Shown here one piece after another: positions 1 to 6,864 of a DNA stretch of 10,830 nt. Position numbers and translations under genes: made by a program. Positions within the stretch are counted from its first letter, which is position 1, and the number at the start of each line of letters is the position of its first letter. Where the stretch lies: the NCBI GenBank assembly GCA_964419445.1, contig CAYQPE010000061.1:1-10830 (forward strand). The letters are read 5' to 3'. A model generated the notes under the pieces. It saw only the letters and a list, made by a program, of their open reading frames with translations, did not search any database and was not told where the DNA came from. The DNA is from JABHHG01 sp964419445 (GTDB lineage Bacteria; Fidelibacterota; Marinisomatia; SCGC-AAA003-L08; D37C17).

Positions 1-550
1 TGGATTGCTCATAATAAAACTCATCTGGTTGACCATAGTCACAAGAGCCATCATCTTCTGTAGCTTCAGAATCATAGTTATATGCTGCACTATCCATACA
101 ACCTGGATTATGAAGCGTTATAAAACCATCAATAAATGATGCATCAATGTTGTTTACTTCAAAAGATTCAAATATAATTGAGGATGTTTCTAAGGCATCA
201 CCAATGACTGAAAAGTCTATATAAACCAACTCACCATCATTGGGTATAACCAATTGAGCTCCTGCATACACTATTATGCTCACCTTTCCACTCACATCAA
301 AATTAGACGTAATAAGATAATCGAAGCTCTCTAATTCTGTATTTGAAATTGATGCTGAAATTGCCGTTATAATGGTATCATTATAATCAATGACAAACTC
401 TAGGCCTTCTAATTGCTCATCAATATCCTCAACATAAATGGGAATAGATATGTTCTCACCCACAAATGCAATAGTGTCAGGAAGCGTTGCTGTTTGGGCA
501 AACAGGGTGGCAAAAAAAATAAAAATAATATATGAGGAGAATTTCCTCAA
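1..550 (-). CDS. Secreted cohesin-domain protein, 3' part outside window
   Basis: I translated this frame by hand; 183 codons are visible and the gene continues past the window edge. Residues 1-19 form a signal peptide (MRKFSSYIIFIFFATLFAQ), with likely cleavage after Ala18 or Gln19. Residues about 21-132 look like a cohesin-type beta-sandwich: LPDTIAFVGENISIPIYV, then LEGLEFVIDY, then VSIIVYAG and ELVYIDFSV. Residues 150-172 carry the motif GCMDSAAYNY...DDGSCDY, which recurs in secreted proteins of Marinimicrobia and marine Bacteroidota. The start is a TTG at 548-550, just after the TAATAA that closes the upstream lipoprotein gene. There is no in-frame ATG before residue 152, and the TTG lies directly in front of the signal peptide. 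The product is probably an exported or surface protein, perhaps a type IX secretion cargo, but a C-terminal sorting domain cannot be seen here. Its ligand is unknown. The close spacing suggests co-transcription with the cohesin-like lipoprotein. Confidence 0.85.
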   Translation of the reverse strand, partial: MRKFSSYIIFIFFATLFAQTATLPDTIAFVGENISIPIYVEDIDEQLEGLEFVIDYNDTIITAISASISNTELESFDYLITSNFDVSGKVSIIVYAGAQLVIPNDGELVYIDFSVIGDALETSSIIFESFEVNNIDASFIDGFITLHNPGCMDSAAYNYDSEATEDDGSCDYGQPDEFYYEQS

Positions 551-553
551 TTA

Positions 554-1117
554 TTAATTACTCCATAAATAGGGGACATTCACCGTACTAATTTTTGCAC
601 CGCCTTTTCCTGCAAGCACCGTCTCTAATGCCACTGAAACATCATTTGCATTTTTCAATGCAGTACCATATGCCGTAAACAATAGGTTGTCTTTTGGATT
701 ATCATTGGATGCTGCTGGAATCATTTCCCCTCTCATAGAGAACCCTAACATCATCCCTTTTGCATTAGATTTTAATGTAAAGTCAGCATCACTGCAACGA
801 CCACCCGAAACTGAATCTATATTAAATAAATCTGATGGCACAATTTCAATTTGCACACCAGCAATGGGCAATTTATTCAATGCAAAAACATTTATTTCTA
901 CATTGTTATTCTTCCCTGTGATTGACTCTATACCAATTTGAACTTGGTCAGGAAGGGTTGCTACTTTTTCCACTTCTTTAACCCGTGTAGATTTAAGACC
1001 ATTATCCGTAACGGTGATTTCAACCTCTTTTTGGGGCTCAACTTTTTCTGAAACATCTTTTGATGAATTACATCCTACCAAAGCAAAACATAATATCATG
1101 TTGATTATTAATTTCAA
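554..1117 (-). CDS. Cohesin-like domain lipoprotein, TTG start
   Basis: A 187-residue protein is predicted from a TTG at 1115-1117. The N-terminus reads MKLIINMILCFALVGC, a short lipoprotein signal with lipobox LVGC and Cys16 as the lipidated residue, followed by Asn-Ser-Ser. A charged linker (residues about 17-55) leads to a cohesin-like domain at about 58-187. Its pattern is PIAGVQIEI...SGGRCSDADFTL...MLGFSMRGEMIPA. That matches the 'PVAGFQF..GASGG.A..AGF....VLGFS..G..IPAG' domain I know from Marinimicrobia and Calditrichota secreted proteins. It is likely anchored to the outer membrane or periplasmic side by its lipid. A longer frame begins at a TTG at 1150, but it would put eleven hydrophilic residues before the signal and is rejected. 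The gene precedes a second cohesin-domain gene by 3 bases. The binding partner is unknown. Confidence 0.85.
   Translation of the reverse strand: MKLIINMILCFALVGCNSSKDVSEKVEPQKEVEITVTDNGLKSTRVKEVEKVATLPDQVQIGIESITGKNNNVEINVFALNKLPIAGVQIEIVPSDLFNIDSVSGGRCSDADFTLKSNAKGMMLGFSMRGEMIPAASNDNPKDNLLFTAYGTALKNANDVSVALETVLAGKGGAKISTVNVPYLWSN
561..564 (-). promoter_or_regulatory. Probable Shine-Dalgarno supporting TTG start at 550
   Basis: GGAG on the minus strand lies 10 bases before the TTG at 548-550, inside the last codons of the upstream gene (Trp-Ser). The spacing is on the long side. Translational coupling across the 3-base gap is an equally good explanation for initiation here. Confidence 0.4.
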
Positions 1118-1122
1118 TTTTT

Positions 1123-1127
1123 CTCCT
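1123..1127 (-). promoter_or_regulatory. Shine-Dalgarno that fixes TTG start of lipoprotein
   Basis: AGGAG on the minus strand sits 5 bases before the TTG at 1115-1117, which is ideal spacing. Together with the lipoprotein signal that starts right after it, this decides in favour of TTG at 1117 over the upstream TTG at 1150 and the ATG six codons further in. Confidence 0.75.
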
Positions 1128-1158
1128 TTTTCAAAAAATTCGTGTGTCAATTTACAAT

Positions 1159-1179
1159 AATTTAAACGAAAATTTAAAC
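1159..1179. repeat. Tandem AATTTAAAC direct repeat in divergent intergenic region
   Basis: AATTTAAAC occurs at 1159-1167 and again at 1171-1179, separated by GAA, giving a 12-base period. Each copy contains the palindrome TTTAAA. It lies in the 131-base region between the divergent lipoprotein and PorD-like genes. This region encodes nothing convincing and must hold both promoters. The repeat could be a regulatory site, an AT-rich upstream element, or chance in AT-rich DNA. Confidence 0.4.
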
Positions 1180-1237
1180 CTTACATATAAGAAAAGAAAT
1201 CCACACAATTTTCGCCTATTTTCTGGATTAATCGTAT

Positions 1238-1245
1238 TAAATTTG
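1238..1245 (+). promoter_or_regulatory. Candidate Bacteroidota-type -7 element (TAnnTTTG)
   Basis: TAAATTTG matches the TAnnTTTG -7 consensus of the Bacteroidota primary sigma factor. It ends 3 bases before the ATG at 1249, so transcription would begin at about the start codon and give a leaderless or near-leaderless mRNA. No Shine-Dalgarno precedes this ATG, which agrees. No matching TTTG -33 element is visible about 19-21 bases upstream, so the call is tentative. Confidence 0.35.
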
Positions 1246-1258
1246 CATATGCAATTTT
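1239..1258. repeat. Near-perfect palindrome centred on a start codon
   Basis: TTGCATATGCAA (1243-1254) is a perfect 12-base palindrome. It extends to 20 bases (1239-1258) with a single mismatched pair, at 1242/1255. Its centre falls between 1248 and 1249, immediately before the A of the PorD-like ATG, and it overlaps the candidate -7 element. It may be an operator; no regulator gene is nearby. Confidence 0.45.
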
Positions 1259-2097
1259 TACGGATTATAACAACTATTTTAGGATTTATTCTATTATGTA
1301 CCACTGCCAATGCTCAGTATACTGAGGTCAATGTAAAAATCGACACACGTCAAGTACGTGAAAATGATCGATATAATTTTGAATCATTGAGCCGTGACAT
1401 AAGCCAGTACTTAGAGAATAACACCTTTTCAGAAAATTATGATGATTTAGATATTTATTTAGATATTCATCTGATAATTGATTCGTTTACTACTTCGGGT
1501 AATGAAAAAAAGGTTAGTGCTCAAATAATTGCCACGAATCAATCTGACTTTCACCTTTATACAAAAAATGCTGACTTTCCCTACTCAAAAGGGATGTCAC
1601 TCAATTTTTCCCCAATGTTTTCACCACTATCATCCTCTTTAGATTTCATTGCATATCTGTTCATCGGTAATGAATTAGACACCTATGAATATATGGGTGG
1701 TGATACATACTTCACCAAAGCAGAAGACATTACTCGAGAGGGGAAAAATTCTAATTTTGCTCGGGGTTGGGATGACCGTAAAAAGAAAGTCAGTAAGATT
1801 ATTGAAAATAATTTTCTACGATCATTAAGATTTAATTTCTTTTCTGTATTAGATAATTTGGATAGTGATAACGTAAATGAAAAACGAATAAAATCATCAT
1901 TGGAGATATGTTTTGATGAGCTTACATCCATATCCGAAATATATGGCACAGAGCGAAACACCTCTTTATTTTTGTCCGCTTATGGAAAAGATTTAGCCCA
2001 CTTATTTAAATCTTACGATTTTGAGTATGCTATCTACATACTTAGTGATGTTGACCCTGATAATCATACCATTTATTCTCAGTTTTTAGAAAAATAG
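1249..2097 (+). CDS. porD: DUF4835 family protein, PorD-like (type IX secretion)
   Basis: A 282-residue periplasmic or outer-membrane-associated protein. Residues 1-22 form a clear signal peptide ending TTANA before QYTEVNV. The mature part follows the DUF4835 pattern I know from Bacteroidota. It starts with 'VNVKIDTRQV...R.NFESL..DI.QYLENN.F', has YMGGDTYF at about 148-155 and GWDDRKKK at about 173-180, then a helical C-terminal half ending with ILSDVDPDN..IYSQFLEK. This family is annotated as PorD, linked to type IX secretion in Porphyromonas; its biochemical role is not settled. The frame is open from a GTG at 1144, but that would bury the signal peptide behind 35 residues, so ATG 1249 is chosen. 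The stop overlaps the next gene's start by one base (TAGTG). In Bacteroidota the gene usually sits between dfp and recN, whereas here it leads an operon with envC and holB. Family call fairly sure, function less so. Confidence 0.8.
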   Translation: MQFLRIITTILGFILLCTTANAQYTEVNVKIDTRQVRENDRYNFESLSRDISQYLENNTFSENYDDLDIYLDIHLIIDSFTTSGNEKKVSAQIIATNQSDFHLYTKNADFPYSKGMSLNFSPMFSPLSSSLDFIAYLFIGNELDTYEYMGGDTYFTKAEDITREGKNSNFARGWDDRKKKVSKIIENNFLRSLRFNFFSVLDNLDSDNVNEKRIKSSLEICFDELTSISEIYGTERNTSLFLSAYGKDLAHLFKSYDFEYAIYILSDVDPDNHTIYSQFLEK

Positions 2098-3296
2098 TGA
2101 TTCGCATAATTTGTGTAACCTTGTTAATAACTGTCTGCTTTGCCGAGCGGTCATCCTCTGATATTCAAAAAGATATAGATGCACGTAATGATCAAATTAG
2201 TGGTTTAAGAAAAGAAATTGAAAACGTTGAAAAGAATATTATTTCTAAAACTCAAGAAGCGATTTCCACCACTGAAATACTTTTAGATTTACAAAATAAG
2301 ATTTCTCTTACAGAAAAATTAATCCGCTCGTTGTCACGTGAAGAACGATATGTTTCCTCGATGATTCAGGATACTCAAGAACGAATTCGTCGCAAATCTG
2401 CTTATCTACAAGGTGTTAAAGAAAAACTTACTTTACGATTACGACATCTGTATAAACACGGTCGAACTTCATTCTTAAAAACGGTTATATCTTCAGATAA
2501 TTGGAATGAAGCAATCTATCGCATAAAATATTTAGATATCCTTTCAAAACATGAATTAGAATTACGACAAGAGCTAAAAAATACACTGAAGGAATTAGAA
2601 AAAGAGCAGAATAAGCTTCAAAGTGATTTATCTCGTAAGAAAAACCTACGTTCAGAAAAAGAAATTGAAAACACTCGCCTATCTAAAGATAAAAAGCGTA
2701 AAAAGAATTATCTTAACCAAGTGAATGAAGATAAATCTAAGCTTGAAAAAGATTTAAAAGACAAACAACGAATGATTGCTGAGATTGAATCCATCATTAA
2801 AAATTTGTTTAATGATAAAAAGGCAATGAAAAAACGTGAAGATGAATTAGCACGAATACGTGCCCTACAAAACAAGGCCACCAGTGGAAATTTTGCTAAA
2901 ATGAAAGGTAAACTACCTTGGCCTGTGAATGGAAAAATTATTTCACGGTTTGGGAATCAAAAAAATAGAAAGCTTAATACCATTACTGAAAATGTAGGTA
3001 TCGATATTCAAGCTCGAGTAGGAACTCCAGTTGAATCTGTTCTCGATGGTGTGGTAAGCATAATTACATTTATTAGAGGGCATGGGAATATTGTAATTGT
3101 AGATCATGGTGGCGGATTTAATACAGTTTATGCTCATATTGATAATATTCAAGTTAGTGAAAACGAATATATTCAAGCAGGGGACAGAATTGCAAAAGTT
3201 GCTCGAACAGGAAGCGGTTCCAATGGTAAACTCCATTTTGAGGTGTGGGGAAATCAACAAAAACTCAATCCTGAACACTGGCTTATAAAAAAATGA
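2097..3296 (+). CDS. EnvC-like murein hydrolase activator (coiled coil + degenerate LytM/M23)
   Basis: A 399-residue secreted protein. GTG start; residues 1-16 are a signal peptide (MIRIICVTLLITVCFA). Residues about 20-260 are a long, charged, heptad-rich coiled coil in two arms, with a break around 120-145. Residues about 272-399 form a LytM/M23 domain beginning LPWPVNGKIISRFG. The zinc ligands are degenerate. The HxGxD motif is Asn299-Val-Gly-Ile-Asp303, so the first His is lost. YAH has His347. The HxH motif is Lys378-Leu-His380, so its first His is also lost. This is the state found in EnvC-type activators, which switch on cell-wall amidases during division rather than cutting murein themselves. 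The coiled coil would dock on FtsX-like partners in EnvC; no ftsEX or amidase gene is visible here. The start is coupled to the preceding gene (TAGTG) and the stop overlaps holB (ATGA). Confidence 0.88.
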   Translation: MIRIICVTLLITVCFAERSSSDIQKDIDARNDQISGLRKEIENVEKNIISKTQEAISTTEILLDLQNKISLTEKLIRSLSREERYVSSMIQDTQERIRRKSAYLQGVKEKLTLRLRHLYKHGRTSFLKTVISSDNWNEAIYRIKYLDILSKHELELRQELKNTLKELEKEQNKLQSDLSRKKNLRSEKEIENTRLSKDKKRKKNYLNQVNEDKSKLEKDLKDKQRMIAEIESIIKNLFNDKKAMKKREDELARIRALQNKATSGNFAKMKGKLPWPVNGKIISRFGNQKNRKLNTITENVGIDIQARVGTPVESVLDGVVSIITFIRGHGNIVIVDHGGGFNTVYAHIDNIQVSENEYIQAGDRIAKVARTGSGSNGKLHFEVWGNQQKLNPEHWLIKK

Positions 3297-4468
3297 TTTA
3301 CGATTCGCTCATATTACATGAAAAAAATTGGGGAAATTTACTCCAATCCGTAACATCAAACCGACTCCCCCATGCCTTACTATTTCATGGGAATTCTGGT
3401 ACCGGTAAAGAAGCGCATGCCATTGAATTGGCTGCTTTAATTAATTGTTTATCACCTCATGATGATGGCGCTTGTGGGGATTGTGCTTCTTGCCATAAGA
3501 CTAAATCATTCCAACATGGAAATATCAAACTAATTCTCCCCTATCCTCGAGGGAAAATATCATCTCCTGATGATCCTGCAATTAGAGGGCTTACAGAGAA
3601 AAATATAGCACATCTTCGTGAGATGATGGTAGAAAAAGGGAAATCTCCATATTCAAAAATTGAAGTTGATGGCGCTCGAACAATTCTAATAAACTCTATT
3701 CGTGAAATTAAAAAAGATTTATACATGAGTACCATTGATAAGGGTTGGACAGTTGTACTTATTTTTAATGCAGAAAAGTTATGTGTACCTCAGCCCACTG
3801 CAGCCAATGCATTATTAAAAGTATTGGAAGAACCCCCTGAAAAAACAATTTTTATTTTGGTAACTTCCGAAACATCCATGATTATGGATACCATAAAATC
3901 TCGATGCCAACTTGTGTATTTTCCCCCACTTTCAAATGCTTTGATTCAATCAAGATTAGATGCTCATTCCCTTACCCCTGAAAAAGCAAAGGTTATATCA
4001 AATATTGCCAATGGAAATATTCATATTGCCATGCGACTTGCTGAAAATAATGATGAGCTTTTTGACGATTTAAAATTAATTATTAAGGGATGTTTCTCTC
4101 CATCCCAAACTACATGGCAACAGGTGGTGAATAGAGTATCTACTCTTAAACGGAAAAGTACAAATGAACTCTCCTATTTTTTCCGTACGGCAATTTTGTA
4201 TATGCGAGATGTGTATTTGGCATCTACCCATGAGGAAAACCCTCAATTTATTTTTACAAATTTAATAACTCACTTTGATAAAATTACGCATGAATACCCT
4301 CAGGCAAATTGGGATGAATGTATATCAATATTGGAAAATACATTTGAGAATATCCAACGAAATGGGTATCCTCCTTTGATGATAATTTCTATGTTTATAG
4401 ATTTACAACGTCAGATTCAAGGTGAATTTTCAAAACCATTTACTATCCATAATTGGATATCCAATTAA
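3293..4468 (+). CDS. holB: DNA polymerase III subunit delta' (clamp loader)
   Basis: A 391-residue AAA+ clamp-loader subunit that helps load the sliding clamp on DNA. The opening LPHALLFHG leads into a P-loop-like GNSGTGKE (33-40). A zinc module follows, with Cys52, Cys61, Cys64 and Cys67 (CGDCASC). Next is NALLKVLEEPPEKTIFILVTS (172-192), which is highly typical of delta', then the SRC motif at 203-205. The region about 78-150 is longer than in E. coli delta' (KLILPYPRGK...), a form I associate with Bacteroidota-type proteins. Delta' usually does not hydrolyse ATP, and although the P-loop here looks well preserved, activity cannot be judged from it. The ATG overlaps the EnvC-like stop (ATGA), and no Shine-Dalgarno is visible, so translational coupling is likely. 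DnaX is the main family relative, but it is longer and carries extra domains, so delta' is preferred. Confidence 0.92.
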   Translation: MIYDSLILHEKNWGNLLQSVTSNRLPHALLFHGNSGTGKEAHAIELAALINCLSPHDDGACGDCASCHKTKSFQHGNIKLILPYPRGKISSPDDPAIRGLTEKNIAHLREMMVEKGKSPYSKIEVDGARTILINSIREIKKDLYMSTIDKGWTVVLIFNAEKLCVPQPTAANALLKVLEEPPEKTIFILVTSETSMIMDTIKSRCQLVYFPPLSNALIQSRLDAHSLTPEKAKVISNIANGNIHIAMRLAENNDELFDDLKLIIKGCFSPSQTTWQQVVNRVSTLKRKSTNELSYFFRTAILYMRDVYLASTHEENPQFIFTNLITHFDKITHEYPQANWDECISILENTFENIQRNGYPPLMIISMFIDLQRQIQGEFSKPFTIHNWISN

Positions 4469-4486
4469 TAATGACAGAAGGAATAT

Positions 4487-5995
4487 ATGTCTAAGTTTTA
4501 TGTTACTACTCCACTTTACTATGTGAATGATGAACCGCATATTGGCCACGCATATACTACAATTTTGGCTGATGTACTTTCTCGTTATCATCGCATTTTA
4601 GGGGATGATGTATACTTTTTAACGGGTACTGATGAACATGGTCAAAAAGTCCAGGAAGCCGCTGAACGTCGAGGGGTAGAGCCTCAATTACATGTGGATG
4701 AATATGTGAAACGATTCCAATTATTATGGGATAGGCTTCATATTGAACATGATGATTTTATTCGGACTACAGAATCACGACATACAGACCGTGTGAAAGA
4801 AATGCTTATTGATCTCTATGATCGAGGTGAAATATATGCCGATGAATATGAGGGATTATATTCTGTTTCTGAAGAACGTTTTGTAACTGAAAAAGAGGTT
4901 GAAGAAGGTAATTTTAGAGAAATAAAAAAATTAAAAGAACGTAATTATTTCTTTAAAATGTCAACATATCAAGATGCACTCATTAAGCATATAAAAGACC
5001 ACCCAGATTTTATAAAACCGGCATCCAGAAAAAACGAAATTTTAGGATTTCTTAAACAACCCTTAGGCGATTTATGTATCTCTCGGCCAAAATCTCGATT
5101 GAGTTGGGGGGTTGAAATTCCATTTGATACTGAATATGTAACCTATGTGTGGTTTGATGCATTGTTAAACTACATTACCGCCATCGGTTGGAGAAGCAAT
5201 GATAAACAATTTAAACATTGGTGGCCAGCAAATTATCATTTAATTGGTAAAGATATCCTAACCACTCATGCAGTGTATTGGTCCACCATGTTATTGGCTG
5301 CGGGAATTCCCCTTCCAAAAACAATTTTAGCCCATGGATGGTGGCTATCTGATGAAACCAAAATGTCTAAATCTTTAGGCAATGTGGTTAAACCTTTAGA
5401 CTTAATCGATGAATATGGTGTGGATCCATTAAGATATTTTCTCATGCGTGATATGGTATTGGGAATGGATGCAAATTTTACGCTTGATAGTTTTATAAAA
5501 CGATATAATGCAGACTTGGCCAATGATTATGGGAATTTAGTAAATCGTGTAACCATGCTCATTCATAAACATTTTGACGGAAAAATTCCCCAATCTGGAA
5601 GCTTTGATGAAGTAGATTTAGATTTAATTTCATTAGCAAAATCTACACCTCAACTGGTACGTGGAAATATTGAGGACTTGAAGCTTCATGATGCATTAGA
5701 AAATACCCTCACTCTTATTAGGGAGGTGAATAAATATTTAGAAACTCGTGCACCATGGAAATTAGTAAAAGAAGATAAATCACCAAAAAGTACTGCTGCA
5801 ACTACATTAGCCGTATCTGCAGATGTATTAAGAATTGGCTCACAACTACTGAATCCCGTTATGCCTGAACGGTCAAAGGTAATATTATCAATACTGGGTG
5901 CAGACAAAATCCCACTTCAAAATGTAAATTTTGGTGAACTCAAACCCAATACCCCATTGGGTGAAGGTAAATCTCCCTTTCCCCGGATTCAATAA
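4487..5995 (+). CDS. metG: Methionine--tRNA ligase, short zinc-knuckle-less form
   Basis: A 502-residue class I aminoacyl-tRNA synthetase that charges tRNA-Met in the cytoplasm. HIGH is at 18-21 (EPHIGHAYTT), GTDEHG at 47-52, WFDALLNYI at 222-230 and KMSKS at 292-296, followed by LGNV and YGVDPLRYFLMR. The alpha-helical anticodon-binding domain occupies about 340-470. There is no C-terminal EMAPII-like tRNA-binding domain. The connective-peptide region (about 121-157, YEGLYSVSEERF...ERNYFF) has none of the Cys residues that bind zinc in the E. coli or Thermus enzymes. This resembles the zinc-free form seen, for example, in Alphaproteobacteria. AGAAGGA at 4476-4482 is a clear ribosome binding site 4 bases before the ATG, the best in this operon. 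It lies 18 bases after holB and abuts tatD (TAA then ATG). Confidence 0.96.
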   Translation: MSKFYVTTPLYYVNDEPHIGHAYTTILADVLSRYHRILGDDVYFLTGTDEHGQKVQEAAERRGVEPQLHVDEYVKRFQLLWDRLHIEHDDFIRTTESRHTDRVKEMLIDLYDRGEIYADEYEGLYSVSEERFVTEKEVEEGNFREIKKLKERNYFFKMSTYQDALIKHIKDHPDFIKPASRKNEILGFLKQPLGDLCISRPKSRLSWGVEIPFDTEYVTYVWFDALLNYITAIGWRSNDKQFKHWWPANYHLIGKDILTTHAVYWSTMLLAAGIPLPKTILAHGWWLSDETKMSKSLGNVVKPLDLIDEYGVDPLRYFLMRDMVLGMDANFTLDSFIKRYNADLANDYGNLVNRVTMLIHKHFDGKIPQSGSFDEVDLDLISLAKSTPQLVRGNIEDLKLHDALENTLTLIREVNKYLETRAPWKLVKEDKSPKSTAATTLAVSADVLRIGSQLLNPVMPERSKVILSILGADKIPLQNVNFGELKPNTPLGEGKSPFPRIQ

Positions 5996-6763
5996 ATGCA
6001 ATTTATCGATACGCATTGCCATATTTATATGGATAAGTTTGATGATGACCGAGATGAATCCATCAAGCGTGCTGTGGATAATGGAGTAGAAAAAATAATC
6101 TGTATTGGCGTTGACCTACCTTCTTCTGAAAAATGTTTGGCAATAGCAGAATCAAACCCCCATGTATTTGCCACTGCTGGCATCCATCCCCATGAGGCAA
6201 AAGATGCTCCTCCTAGATATTTACAGGAATTAGAACAGTTCTACTCACATCCAAAGATTGTGGCAGTAGGTGAAATTGGATTGGATTTTCATTATAATTT
6301 TAGTGATGAAAAGCAGCAATTGAAAGTATATCAAGAGCAATTAGAATTGGCAAAATCAGTTGACTTACCCGCCGTTGTCCATTGCCGTGATGCAGATGCT
6401 CACATTTTAGATAGGATTAATACGACACAACATAATTATGGGGTAATACATTGTTTTGCCAGCACATTGGAGTTTTCTAAAGACATATTAGCAACCGGAT
6501 TCCATTTATCTTTTACAGGGCTCATTACCTTTATAAAATCATTGGAGAAAGTGGTAAAAGAAACCCCATTAAATAAAATGATGTTTGAAACAGATGCCCC
6601 ATACTTGGCACCTATCCCTCACCGTGGTAAACGAAACGAACCCTTATTTGTAAAAGATGTTGCCCAATATGTGGCAACCCTCAAAGATCTACCTCTTGAA
6701 GACGTGGTAAATCAAACCACTGAAACGGCACATCAATTCTTTAAAAAGTTAAATTATTCATAG
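5996..6763 (+). CDS. tatD: TatD family metal-dependent deoxyribonuclease
   Basis: A 255-residue TIM-barrel metallohydrolase of the TatD/YcfH family, with the usual length. Metal and active-site residues are all present: DTHCH with His7 and His9, GIHPHEA at 62-68, VGEIGLDFHY with Glu93, VVHCRD with His129, IHCF with His152 and FETDAPYL with Asp200. Members are 3'-5' DNA exonucleases linked to DNA repair and turnover; the exact substrate of this one is unknown. One small variation is HCFAS where HCFSG is usual. The ATG directly follows the metG stop codon, and metG-tatD adjacency is common in bacteria. It is the last gene of the plus-strand operon, converging on the BCCT gene. Confidence 0.94.
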   Translation: MQFIDTHCHIYMDKFDDDRDESIKRAVDNGVEKIICIGVDLPSSEKCLAIAESNPHVFATAGIHPHEAKDAPPRYLQELEQFYSHPKIVAVGEIGLDFHYNFSDEKQQLKVYQEQLELAKSVDLPAVVHCRDADAHILDRINTTQHNYGVIHCFASTLEFSKDILATGFHLSFTGLITFIKSLEKVVKETPLNKMMFETDAPYLAPIPHRGKRNEPLFVKDVAQYVATLKDLPLEDVVNQTTETAHQFFKKLNYS

Positions 6764-6793
6764 AAATTTAAAATCCACAATATTAACGTTATT

Positions 6794-6815
6794 ACTTTTA
6801 TAACCGTGTAAAAGT
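6794..6815. terminator. Weak AT-rich hairpin between convergent genes
   Basis: ACTTTTA (6794-6800) pairs with TAAAAGT (6809-6815), extendable inward by a T-G and an A-T pair to a 9-bp stem with loop ACCG. It lies in the 101-base gap between the convergent tatD and BCCT genes, where a terminator is expected. The stem is AT-rich and no strong T run follows on either strand, so this is a weak candidate. Confidence 0.3.
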
Positions 6816-6864
6816 TGTATCCCTCGCTAATAATGACGTAGAGATGTAGAAATCTAATTTTGCT

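Noticed and set aside
687..941. Plus-strand ORF antisense to the cohesin-like lipoprotein
   Set aside because: Sequence has no recognisable domain and lies fully inside a gene with lipobox, ribosome site and conserved domain on the other strand.
1145..1150. TTGACA on the minus strand as a -35 box for the lipoprotein gene
   Set aside because: At 16-18 bases downstream there is only the AGGAG region, no -10-like hexamer, and it would place the start site past the Shine-Dalgarno.
1144..1248. N-terminal extension of the PorD-like gene from GTG 1144
   Set aside because: It would put 35 mostly polar residues before a textbook signal peptide (MQFLRIITTILGF...ANA). The extension also covers the divergent promoter region.
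1683..1961. Minus-strand ORF inside the PorD-like gene, and similar antisense frames in envC-like, holB and metG genes
   Set aside because: Each is a mirror frame of a well-supported gene and has no motif of its own.
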